Below are positions 18,001 to 30,500 of a stretch of DNA of 47,245 nucleotides, one piece after another. The translations under genes were made by a program, and so were the position numbers. Numbering within the stretch: the stretch's first letter is position 1; each line of letters opens with the position of its first letter. Source of the DNA: a virus; the IMG/VR virus record IMGVR_UViG_3300033571_006754, positions 1-47,245 of that record; one strand, written 5' to 3'. The notes under the pieces were generated by a model, which saw nothing but the letters and a program-made list of their open reading frames with translations, made no database searches and was not told the DNA's origin.

Positions 18001-18521
18001 CATGGGTGCAGGATAGCACTGGACTAGTAATTGAGCCAACACCACCTACCAGTGAAGACTTACAGACCAATTACAGTATCTTAGACAATTATAAAACTAT
18101 AAGTGACACAATTATCTATAATCCAGCATCGTTTAAACCCTTATTCGGTAACAAAGCAGAACCAACATTACGAGCAACTTTTAAGATCGTGAAAAATCCA
18201 AATGTTGTTGTAAGCGACAATGAAATTAAAACCAGTGTGATTGCCGCAATTAATCAATACTTTGACATAGCCAACTGGGATTTTGGCGAAACGTTTTATT
18301 TCAGTGAATTGGCCAGTTATCTACATGTTCAACTGAGCCCTAATATTTCAAGTATTATAATTGTACCAGCTAACGAAGCAGAAGCTTTTGGTAGTTTGTT
18401 ACAGGTAAATGCAAATATCAACGAAATAATAACCAGCGCGGCAACGGTTGACAATGTGCAGATTATCACTGCAATCACTGCCGCTCAATTGAATCAAACA
18501 GGATTAGTAATAGTAGCTTAA
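15087..18521 (+). CDS. 6: Baseplate wedge subunit gp6
   Basis: 1144 residues, against 660 in T4. The N-terminal ~110 residues are diagnostic: FQSYDFETLRASMINYLQLY, then DFNDYIESSEFIALIDMIAF, then FRGDLNARENFIDTAQRRDS. IDLIFGDGAFANIPSGRYRL and RESLDDIKQKAPQQFYTQNR, followed by VTGEDYN, match the baseplate J-like core of gp6. The extra length is mostly beta-rich insertions in the middle. Residues 821-829 (DSDNDGIPD) form a thrombospondin-3-like calcium-binding loop. The C-terminal FNIANWDFGE-type segment is also typical. gp6 dimers form the inner ring of the baseplate that links wedges and controls its change of shape. Confidence 0.92.
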   Translation: MATTTRQTSLLIAEDWTKLYQSFRNADFQSYDFETLRASMINYLQLYYPEDFNDYIESSEFIALIDMIAFLGQSLAFRGDLNARENFIDTAQRRDSILKLARLISYNPKRNINSKGFLKFDSVSTTEPVFDSNGINLSGLVINWADAGNNNWLEQFTLVLNAALQSNQVIGKPASSQIIAGVTTDEYQINYIPNTIPVYPITATVAGTSMNFEVVSPTTTGETYVYESAPALNVPFNFIYKNDGLGNNSNNTGFFLYFVQGSLQSTDFTFEESVPNRVYSINANNINNSDIWLYSVDANGNLDQLWSQVPAVANTNVIYNNFTDRNIYQVNTRAGDQIDLIFGDGAFANIPSGRYRLYYRISNGLQYKITPDEMQGITVALSYVSQTGRVEVLNVTASLQYTVANATTRESLDDIKQKAPQQFYTQNRMVTGEDYNILPYTLFSDILKVKAVNRTSSGVSRYLDVIDVTGKYSSTNIFAQDGILYRDSFVDSFSFDYNTTNDIFRVIYGQVAPIAQATETKQLFYADYPLISLSNVYWHTSTLIANGCTGYFVDVDGNILQIGDIVANSNRYIQQGAIVRFSAGSGNYFDSQNYVKVGTPSQPGDKYYVYAAVELVVGDGTNNGQGNLDSGAGPVTLNQRIPLALNGSQQTVLGDQVFAVFNVDFSNSLVQTMVSYVQAFANFGLRYDTDVNDWLIIAPENLNTAGGFDLTYAGDNSGQGLDSSWIISFETVGQTYTVSYRGLRYVFESVIETNFYYDGTTKIFDAKTGQTVQDQIKILKVNSNPDNSMPLNLDYIWYIDKSIVEVDGYTNINRVQITFSDSDNDGIPDNPELFDLIVDPSINTNDKYVYFESTIGYDNFVVQTPVDKNLVNSEYETLRAAEQAKTLYQNNQLFYIAPINEFYKLEVSGAVYTLVIQDGQNGSGTYTAKLGRQDLYFQYRHNSPNNKRIDPSPNNIIDLYVLTQQYTTDYLAWVQDSTGLVIEPTPPTSEDLQTNYSILDNYKTISDTIIYNPASFKPLFGNKAEPTLRATFKIVKNPNVVVSDNEIKTSVIAAINQYFDIANWDFGETFYFSELASYLHVQLSPNISSIIIVPANEAEAFGSLLQVNANINEIITSAATVDNVQIITAITAAQLNQTGLVIVA

Positions 18522-18539
18522 AGTAAAAACGGAATAATA

Positions 18540-21500
18540 ATGGCGACAAGAAAAACCAATACATTTTTACCTACAATATTTCAGACAGATACCAACAAAA
18601 AGTTTCTGACTGCAACAATGGATCAGTTAGTAACTGAACCTAACTTAGAAACGTTGTACGGATATATAGGACGTAAGTTTGCGCCAACGTATCAATTTGG
18701 CGATAGCTATGTTTTAGAGTCTACTAAAGAACGCCAAGACTATCAACTTGAACCTTCAGTTGTTACTCGAAACGATCAAAATGAGGTTGTGTTTTTTGCA
18801 GACTATGTGGACCTGTTAAATAAAATTGAGTATTATGGTGGACTAACCAATGACCACAGTAGACTTTTTAGCCAAGACTACTATAGCTTTGACCCAAAAA
18901 TTAGTTTTGATAAACTGATTAATTTTAGCCAATACTATTGGTTACCGAACGGTCCTATTCCTGTTGAAGTTACCACTGAAGGTCTCGATTTACAGATTAC
19001 CTATGAAGTTGTCAGAGATCCATCAAATGGTAGATATATCTTTAAAAATAATGGAGTTGTAGATAATACCATAACACTAGCTCGCGGCGGCGTTTATGAA
19101 TTCATAGTAAATCAACCAGGTTTTGCATTTTGGATCCAGTCTGAGATAGGTACCAGTGGCACACTAAGAGCTACTCCAACTATCAGTAGCAGAGATGTTC
19201 TGGGTGTAGAAAACAACGGAACAGACCAAGGTACGATAACTTTCCGTGTACCTCCAGCGAATGCTCAAGACAGATTTACTAATATGCCTACTGTCTACAA
19301 TGCAGATTATGCTACACCTATTCCTTATAGTGCATTAGCGAATAGAACACTTAGCCAATTTCTATCTGTTTATCCACAATATGCTGGTATTACTGGACAG
19401 TTAAACGGCAAAACTACAATTTTTATAATTACCAGTGCATGGAACAATCTAGGCGAAGATGCTTGGACGAATCCCGTGGTGCGCGACAATGATGGTAATA
19501 TAGTACCAGGATATGATGCAGGTTTCGTGGTTCCTGTAGAAGAGAGATTTGGTGTATGGCGTGTGGTATTCGTTGATGCAGGTATCACTAATTCTGACGG
19601 TAGCAATGATCCGTTATTAAAACTTATATATGTCCAAGATATTGGTATTAATGAACAAGTATATATTAAGTATGGTGTTGCTAATGCCAACAAAGAATTT
19701 TATAAAGATTATGATGAATTCTTTAAACAAACGCCTCTGATAACCGCCACTGCGAATCAATTGTGGATTCAAGATGGATCACGAGGAGATATTTTTAATT
19801 CTATAAAAGTAGTAGAATATACTGGATGGTCAATAAACATTGAGACTGATATCTTAGGTCAACAAAACTACACAAGTCCTAATGGGGTTGAATTTACTTC
19901 CGGTTTAAAAATTCAATTTGGTGATGATGTAATCCCTATAGAATATCAAAATCAACAATTTTATGTTGAGCACGTGGGCGACGAAAACGGAATAAGGCTT
20001 GTACCTGTTGAAGAGTTAGTAACACCAGAAGCGTATAACGAAGAAATAACTACAAATTATCCTGATGAATATTTTCCTGACTACATTACTATTAATCGTG
20101 CAAGTTTAGATCGTAATGCTTGGTCAAGAAATAATCGTTGGTTCCACATTGATGTAATCATCGCGGCTGCATCTTATAATGGAATACAACCTAATTTTAC
20201 GGAAGGTATACGAGGTCAGCGTCCAATAGTTCAATTTGAATCTGATCTACAATTAGTAAATAGCGGTAGGATAGCGAAAAAACCTGTTGATATTTTAGAT
20301 ACTGGTATACAAAATGCATTTACTGATCTCCAGGGAAAAACCTATACCACAGTGTTTGGGATAGAAGTAATTGACAGTCAAGGTAATGTAATTTATCCGG
20401 ATGGTCTTAGAGTAATTTTTGCCGCAGACAACGATCCTTTGGTCAGAAATAAAATTTTTAACCTAATTTTTGTTCAATATAGTGTTGACAATCAAGGCAA
20501 TCCTACAGGTCCTTATTACATAGAATTAGAACTGGCCAATGACGGCGAAGTCTCAAACTATGCTACTACCGTGATTAAACTAGGACAATATAAAGGTGGT
20601 CAATGGTGGTACGACGGAGTTAATTGGAATTCTGCACAACAAAAAATTTATCTACAACAACCGCCTTTGTTTGATGTCTTTGATAGTACGGAAACAAGTT
20701 TAAGCAGTTATTCAAGAAGTTCATTCTCAGGAACCCAACTGTTTGGCTATGACCGTGCAAGTACCGGAGTGCCTGACGAAGTACTTAGCAGAGGTCCTGT
20801 AGCACCCCTTATAGATGCAAATGGTAATGAAGTACAAAGTTTTTATCTAAGTTATAAAAATTTCCAAACTCAAGGTGATATTAAGTTTTCTAATTTTTTT
20901 AACACAGATGATTTTTCTTACATCGATGAAAACAAAAACATCATTACAAAAAATATTAACATTGGGTATCTACAAAAAATTATAGATGCCAATAATCTAA
21001 TTCCAAAAAATACTTGGCTAACAGTGCCCGAACAAAGTAAACAATATCAATTATTCAGTTTTGTTTTTGATGGAGCAAATAATCCGTTTACCATTAACAT
21101 CTTGCCGGCCTCAGGTGAAAGTTCTATTCCTTATCTAAAGATATTCCAAAATTCAAAATATCTTAGTAATACTAGTTGGACTATAAACGGTTTTGAAATC
21201 ACAATTACCGTACCATTGACGGTAAACGATACTATAGATATTTTAGTATATAGTAACACTGTAAGTGACACAGCCTTTTACGAAATTCCTGAAAATTTAG
21301 ATCTTAATGCACAAAATATTGACATAGACACACTAACGTTGGGCCAAATTCGTAATCACTTGATAAGCCTTGCAGAAAACAGTACTATCGTTGAGGGCGA
21401 TATTTTAGCACAAAGCAATTTACGAGATATTGATATAAAACAACAAGGGGGTACTATCTTACAACATAGTGCACCAGTGCCTTATGCTAGCGTATTTTTG

Positions 21501-24500
21501 ATAGATCAACAGGCTAATTTTATTAACTCTATAAGATATGCGCAATTAGAGTACACTAAGTTTAAAAATAAATTTTTAGACCTTAGCTTAAGTCTATCAG
21601 GCATCGATCCAAACGATCCAGTATCCAGTGTTGATACTATTCTAACAAAAATTAATTTTGTCAAAAATCAATCATTCCCTTGGTACTACAGCGACATGGT
21701 TCCATATGGTCCATTGAAAAATATCGTTGGACAAATCGGCAGTATTGATGGTTTCCAAGTTTTTGATCCTTTAAAAACAAACTATGAAATTACTGAAATT
21801 TTTAACGATCGAATTTTAAGCAACAAGGCTATATTAATATACTTAAATGACCAGCAGCTAATTAACGAATTAGATTATAGATTCAGTCGCGAAACCCCTA
21901 GTGTAGATTTTCTAATACCTTTATCGGTAGGCGATATCATTAAGATAGTTGAATACAGTAACACTGACGGTAACTACATACCAGAGACTCCAAGCAAGTT
22001 AGGTTTATGGCCTGCGTTTGTGCCAGAACGTTTTTACGACGATACGTACAGAGATCCAATCTATGTGATCAGAGGACATGATGGTAGTATTACTCCTAGT
22101 TTTAATGATTATAGAGATGAATTTTTACTAGAATTAGAAAAACGTATCTATAACAATATTAAACTACCTAACAAAAATTCGTTCAATGAAATTTATTCTG
22201 TTGTACCAGGCAAATTTAGACAAGGACAATACAATCTTACAGAATTTAATCAAGTACTAAGTCAATCTTTTCTAAGCTGGATTGGCAACAATAAGCTGGA
22301 TTACAGTACCAATGACACTTTCCAATCCAACGATCCGTTTACATGGAACTATGGCGCAAGTCGTGATAGGGTAGATGAAGAATTGTTGCCGGGAAGTTGG
22401 CGTGCTTGTTATCAATATTTTTATGACACTTATCGTCCTCACATAACCCCTTGGGAAATGTTAGGATTTTCATCAGAGCCAAGTTGGTGGGAGGCCTATT
22501 ACGGTACTGCACCGTACACTGGCGCTAACCAAGTTTTATGGGATGACCTAGAACTAGGGCGCATTAGATTCGGGGATCGTCAAGGCATTGATCAAAATTA
22601 CAGTCGCCCAGGATTGAGCAACTATATACCTGTAGATGCAAACGGTAACTTAATTGCTCCTGCCTCTATACTAGCTAAAACATTTAACAGTAAACGTTCA
22701 GCATCAGCCTGGGCTATTGGACAGCAAGGACCAGTAGAATTTGCGTGGCGTGCTAGCAGCGATTTTCCATTTGCTGTTCAGCAGGCACTAGCACTAGTAA
22801 AACCTGCATTTTACTTTGGTACACTGATTAATGTCAATGCCTATACTCCTCTTAATAGTTTGTATAGTAAGTCGGTAAATGTAGAAGGTATTGCAATAAT
22901 TAATCAGCAATATCTATTTGATTCAACCAATGGGCACATAACCCAAGAAGCTATAACCTTTAACGGAGAAAGTTATTTAACCTCAGTGTATCGTACTGCG
23001 GGATATATTAACTGGATCGCTGATTATCTAATTAATCTTGGAATTAATCCACAGAATTATCTGTCAAATCTGATAGAAAAGTTCCAAGTAAATTTAGCAT
23101 ATAAAGTTAGCGGGTTTACAGATCAAAAATATTTAAAAGTTCTAGCAGAGCAAGTTAGTCCTGCGAGTTCAAATGACAGTGTATTGATCCCAAATGAAAA
23201 CTACAAAATATTTTTAAACACTAAGCCAGTACCCATAGATAAAATAATCTATAGTGCGGTTATTGTTGAAAAAACAACTAACGGTTACACTGTACGAGGA
23301 TATGATTTATTCAATAGTTTCTTTACTATAATACCAAGTATTGTTAATAACAATGCCACAAGAATAACGGTTTTAGGAAGCTCTGCCACTATATACAAAG
23401 ATTTTCAGAATCTTAATATGAATGTCCCGTACGGCTATGAATTTAATAGTCAACAGCAATTAGTAGATTTTTTAATTAGTTACGAACGTTACTTAATCGC
23501 ACAGGGTTTTACATTTAGTTCAGTTGATCCACAGCTAGAACAGATTAAAGATTGGACATTAAGCGCAAAAGAATTTTTATATTGGGCGCAACAAGGTTGG
23601 AAACCAGGTAGTATTTTGGTTTTAAGTCCTGTGTCTGATACTTTAAATGCTGTTTCTTCAGGGTCAATAATTGAGGGGATTGAAGATTCACAGTACGGTA
23701 CTAAGGTAGTTGACCAAAACTTCAATTTGATTAAAAATAACAAATATAACGTTTATAGAACACCAACAGAATTTAAGTTGACATTGGACGATGCGGCTAG
23801 TGTGTTAGGTTTTGTAGATTTGAATTTAGTTCAGTACGAACACACGTTAATCTTTGATAATACAACGGTGTTCAATGATGTCATTTATCAACCTGAAAGT
23901 GGTAACAGACAATACAGATTAAAACTTATTGGACAACGTACAGCACAATGGGATGGTAGTTTAAGCCCTGAAGGATTTATTTATAATTCAGGAGTAGTTG
24001 CAATTTGGAATCAAGGACGTGACTATCTGCAAGGAGACCTTGTACAGTATAAAGGTAGATTCTATGTAGCGATTCAGGATATTCCCGCTAGTGATGTATT
24101 TCAATTTCAAAACTGGGAACTACTATTAGCTGAAGAACTTAAGAAAGGTTTGCTACCTAATTTCGCTACTATAGCAGTCGAAAGCCAATCATACTATGAT
24201 AGTTACGGTAAAATTAGGAACAAAGACCAGTTAGAGTACAGCCATGCACTAATCGGCTATAAAGAACGTCAATATCTAGCAGATTTGGGCCTTACTGAAA
24301 CCACACAGATAGAATTTTATAAAGGCTATATTGCACAAAAAGGTACAAAAAATGCGGTTGACGCATTTACTAGTGCTAATATTAATTATTTGACCAGCAG
24401 TATAAACATGTACGAAGAATGGGCTATGCGTGTAGGAGACTACGGAGCATTAACAAGTAATCCATTTATTGAAATAGTCTTAGATGAAAAAACATTTGGT

Positions 24501-27500
24501 GTTAATCCTGGTGTGGCTAGATTTGTCGACGATGCTAACAATAATATCAGCAACGGATTAGATATTTTTGATCGCTCTCAGGTGTACAGATCGTACGGTG
24601 ACTATAGTGCTAATGTAGCATTAAATAGAACTCCGTCTAGTAACTACGACAATGATATTCCTACTGCGGGATACGTAAACATTGACGACATAGATTTGCA
24701 AATTTTTGATTTAGATAGTTATGTAGATCTAAATAATAACATCTCAGAAATGGGTAGCGGGTACCTAATTTGGGTAGCTAGAGATTTTACCAATGATTGG
24801 AATGTATACCGAGTTACAGAGACTAACAATCAAGTAACCTTGGTCACAAATAATCTTAATAATCAAATTGCTTTCACTACTAAACTTCCGCATGGATTTA
24901 CCAAAGGCAGTATATTCTTAGTTAAAGATTTTGCTAGCGAATTTGATGGATTCTACAGAGTTATCTCAGTGTTAAGCAGTACACAAGTGTTAGTGCGATA
25001 CAACGGAATTTTAGAAAATCTAACTTCACAAGAAGGTAATGGTATTTTACTAAGACTTGACAGTGTCAGATTCCAGTACATGGAAGATGCACGTATCTAT
25101 GGTTTAGAAAATCCTCCAAACGGTTGGAAAGTTGGTGACAAGATTTGGATTGATGATGATGCAGAAACCACAGCAGTGCAAGGACAACCGTTTGGCACAC
25201 AACCCAATGGTACCTGGAAAGTCTACGAAAAAACAGCACCGTGGTCGCTGTATCAGGAAATAGAAAAAAGTGTAGCCGAATACAGTACGTCTGACGCATT
25301 TGGTACTTCAGTAAAAATGTCCAGCGACAACTTGGTTGTAGTCGTAGGGGCACCCGACTCAGGTAATGTAGGACAAGTCAATACATTCCTAAGAAATTAT
25401 CTTGGAAACTATGAGCAAGGTTTCAATATAATACCTACGGCCGATAACACTAGAAAATTTGGACATAGCGTTGATCTCGCTATTAGTCCTATAGGAGATA
25501 ATAAACTTGCAGTAGGAGCATATAATAGTGGATCAACAGTAGGTAACGGATATGTATATGTTTATGATAAAGCACTAAGTTCTCAATTTTTTGAAATTAG
25601 TCAAGTGTTAATAGGTAATGTTGCAGGCGATCAATTTGGTTATAGTATAGCATTTAATCAAAATGGTGAATGGTTATATGTAGGAGCTCCAGGCAATAAC
25701 ACTGTGTATGTCTACGGTTTAGATAGATTTGTACCTGTACAACAAGATATTATATCTATCAACAATCTAAATACTCTTTACCTAAGTCAAAATGGTCACA
25801 GTGGACAAATAGTTGCTGGAGATACATTAGTTCAAGTTTCTACAGGTGCAGAAGCTACAGTAAAAGCGGTAATCAGTAACACTGAAATTCAAGTCGATAC
25901 ACTAACAGACTTTGTAGTGGCCACCTATGGCAGCAGCGGTAATGTAAGTCTTGGTAATCTTACAGTAACGGCCAATCTTAATATTATAAGAGGAGCTGAT
26001 CTAACAGTTTCAAACGTATTTCCATTTAACACAGCCAGCAACGCTAGTGTATCTAGTGTTAATTTATCCTTTAATCCAGTGAGCAGTGATCCCAACGGTT
26101 TGGTCATTACCGATTCGTCTAAAACTTGGTTACCAAACGTAGAATACACTGTCTCTGGAAATACTGTTACATTTAATGCTAACATAAATGCAACCACACT
26201 TAATGTTCGACAACAGCCATACTACAAATTATTAACTAAACTACCTATTCCTACAGGTAATAGTTGGGCACAGTATGGATTTGCGGTTTCTTCAAGTTTT
26301 GATGGTGCTCAGCTAGCAGTAGGGGCCCCTGGCGATACTGTAGCTGATAATGATGGCACCCTGCGAGCAGGTGCAGGTTCTGTGTATGTATGGGATCGTG
26401 TGATCGAGGCATTTAATTCAGTAACTGATGCAGTACCAGGCACAGGTGGTCAAGATTATCAGACTGACAATACTATTGCCGCAGTTTACAAAGTAACAAT
26501 TGACGGTATTGAAACTACAGATTATACTGTAGTAGGCACTAATACCATTAGATTTATTAATCCACCTGCTATAGGTCAGATTATCTTTGTTGAAGTTAAT
26601 CAGTTTAATATACTAGAACGACTAATTGGTGTTGATAGTTTAGAGGGCGGTCTTGAGGCCATCCAAGCTAATGCAGCTTTTGGTACTAGTTTAACAATCT
26701 GTTCAAACAACTGTGCGATTTATATTGGCGCACCTAACTACGATAATGGTAGAGAATACAATTCAGGTGCGGTATGGAAGTTCCATAACAAAGGACGTTT
26801 GTATGGTACTAATCGAGGATTCTTAAAGAATCCAACATTTAAACCAGTCGACACAATCCGACTAAACAACTTTGAAGTTCGTGTAAGTTTAGGTTTAACT
26901 AGTAATGTCACTGTAGCCGTAGGAGATTATATTACTCAACCTGTTACAGGAGCCAATGTAAGAGTAGTACGAGCGACCACAGGGAATATTGTTGCTGTGA
27001 GCAAATATCAAAACACCAATGTGTTTACCATAGGTGCTAATATCGCAATTAATAACACTTGGGTAGTGGGTAATGTTGCTGTGCGCTTGACTACCTTAGA
27101 TGAATTTGTTGAAGATATTAATACTTCTAACATTTTAGGTATTAGTGCTACAAATGAAAATGGTAATTTACGCATTAACTCTGACGTTACCGTATCTAAA
27201 GACCAATTGCGTATTTTATCTGGAATTACTAACACAGATAGTACAGGGGTCTTAACAGAGTCAAACTTAATTGTATTTGCATTCATGCAGATTATTATAA
27301 ATCCGTTTGGTTTGCCTGGTGAATATTTTGGTAATAAAGTTAAACTTGCAGCAAATGCTTACATGTTGGTCATTGGCAGTGCTCGCGGTACTACCTTTAG
27401 AGATACAACATTTGATATCAATACCACAAAGAACGGTACTAGTTTAGATAACAGCACTACAAGATTCCGCGACAGTATATTAAGTAGTGGTAGTGTTTAC

Positions 27501-30500
27501 ATTTACGAACTTTACGATGATCCTCGCAATGAAGTAGAGAATCCTGGGCGTTATGCTTATGCACAACAACTAGATCCAGGACCTCTAGTTCCTGGAGGAG
27601 AATTTGGCTATGCTTTAGATATCGAGGGATCATACATTACGATATCTGCCCCAAACATGACGTCCAATGGCGCACCAACAGGCAGCGGTTCTGTTTATGT
27701 GTTTAATAATCCAGCTATGACAAGAGGTTGGCAATTGATTCGTTATCAACAACCTAAAGTGGATCTGGACAGTATAACTCGTGCATATCTGTATGACGCA
27801 CAAACTAATTTAATTAAAGAAAATCTACAGTTTATAGATCCTGCAAAAGGACGCATATTAGGACAAGCTGAACAAGAAATCAGTTTCAAAACAGAGTATG
27901 ATCCAGCTGTTTATAACAGAGGATTTAATCCTAATGCAAATATTAATTCTAAATTGTATTGGGGCGATTTGCAAGTAGGTCGTGTATGGTGGAATCTAAA
28001 TAAAGTTCGCTACATTGATTATGAACAAGATACTCTTGTATATCGTAGTTTGAATTGGGGAAGATTGTTTGACGGTAGTACTATTGAAATCAGTGAATGG
28101 GTAAAAAGTTCTTACTTGCCTAGCCAGTACGTAGACAATGTAGGTGATGGGGTACCTTTATATCCTGATGACAGTGCTTATGTACAACAAACTTATGTTG
28201 ATCCTTCAACAAATATTATAACTGTACGTTATTATTATTGGGTGACTGGTAGATCTACTGTTGATCCTAATAATGAAACAAGAAATTTACCAACAAGTGC
28301 CATTGCAGATTTAATTGCTAATCCAAAAAATCAAAATGTGCCGTATGCGGCAATGATTAAAAGCGATGCGATTGCATTTTATAATATTGCAAATTATCTA
28401 AGTGCAGACAACACTGTTATGCATTTGGATCATCAATTGGTAATTAACTCTGATATTATCCACAGTGAATATGAGTTGGTACAAAAAGGTAATCCTAGTA
28501 GCATAATACCTCCTTCGTTGGTTAACAAAATGATTGACAGCTTGGCAGGTATAGATCGAAATGGATCATTGGTACCAGATCCTTCGTTGAGTCAAGCAGA
28601 CAGATATGGTGTTTTAATTCGACCAAGACAAAGCATGTTTGTTGATAGATTAGCTGCCTTAAACGAACTAATTTCATACATTAATGACATTTTTGTTAAA
28701 GCTCCAATAGCGGAAGAGTCTGACCTTTCTGGAATGTACGCGGCAGAACCTGAACCTAACTTTAAGCTAGGCGAGTACGATCAACTAGTTAACACTGAAC
28801 TTGAACTAGATTATATCGATACCTCTGAACTACCAGTTGGTTATCGAGTACTGGTCAAATTTGATACCTCGCAAGACGGTTTATGGGTACTGTATTCTCT
28901 GCAGGCTGACAAGACTTGGAATATAGTAAGAATACAAGGGTTTAAATCTGACCTATACTGGAATTTCATTGACTGGTATGCAGAAGGATACAGTGCTACA
29001 ACTAAGCCTGACTTTAGTGTAGCTACCACTATCGACGCTGTAAAATTAAATGCAGTAGAAGGAATCTTGATATTCATCCAAAATGCTACCGGTAATAACA
29101 CTTGGCAATTAGTAGAAGTACAGGCTGATGGCAGTCTACGTGTAGTCGGAATACAGAACGGCACTATAAGAATCAATCCATCATTGGCCGATTATCAAGC
29201 CAGCGAAATTGGATTTGGTAATCAAGATTATGACAGTAATAGATTTGATCAAAATTCAAATTTTGAAATCCGTTCTATAGTCAGCGCCTTATACAACGAT
29301 ATACTTGTAGGAACTCTACAAGGAGAATTCAATAATTTATTCTTTATTTTAATAAATTATTTGCTGACAGAGCAAAAATATGTTGACTGGTTATTTAAAT
29401 CTAGTTTTATTACAATAACACATCAATTAAGAACACTAAGTCAGTTTCCGAGCTATGTGAGAGATAATCAATCCTACTACGAAGATTACATTAACGAAGT
29501 TAAACCTTATCGCACTAAGATACGCGAATACTTGTTGAACTATACTGGTAATGATCAATTTGCTGGAGACATAACTGACTTTGATCTACCTGCATATTTT
29601 GATACTACTTACGGTCAGGGAATTTTCCGTAGTCCTAGTGGTGAAAATCCTTATGTAGAACAGGACGAAGCGACCTGGCAGTTATGGCCTTGGAATCAGT
29701 GGTATAATAATCGAAATCTTGAAGTATTCCGTGTGCAAATTCAATCAGGAGGTGCTAATTATACACTAACTCCTACAGTTACTATTACCAGCGCAGATGG
29801 TAACGGGTTAGGGGCAACTGCTGTGGCAGTGCTTGATGGTAATACATTCACGATCAGTAATATTCGTGTTACCAACAGTGGTGTAGGTTACACTAGCACA
29901 CCTATAGTAACTATTAATGGTAATGGCACCGAACAAGCAAGAGCCTATGCTGTAATGTATAGTCCGGTGGTGCGTACATTTGACAGCAAACTTAAATTTG
30001 ACCGTGTGAAATATAACAGTAATGTCAAAGTATGGACATCAAATACTACCTATATAAAAACACAATTTGACAGCAACGGACGAGTAACTAGTGGTGACAT
30101 CGTGACACGAGCAGTGTTAGATGGTAATGTAGTGGTGCGTAAATCATACTTCATTAACGCCAACATTACTACTGGAAACACATTTATACCTAGTGACTAC
30201 TCACTTTGCCCATCAAGTTATTTTGACAATGCCAACGATCGTATAGTTGGGTATTACGAGCCAACAGCGGTTATGCCTGCTGTTGATACAATCTATACAG
30301 CTATTACTTTAGCGAATTCGGCATCTAATACCAATACCATTTATGTGTACAATTCTGAAGGCATAGCTAAAAACATGTACATAAACGGTCATAGCGTTGA
30401 GGCAGGATACATAACAGAAATCATTGGTAATGTTACGTTAATGGTTAACAGTCGAGGATACTTTTTAGGCAACATTACACAAGGCATATCTTCGATTGAA

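Noticed and set aside
23978-23985. Exact TATAAATA on the minus strand inside the giant gene
   Set aside because: No minus-strand gene follows it; it is expected by chance in AT-rich coding sequence of this length.
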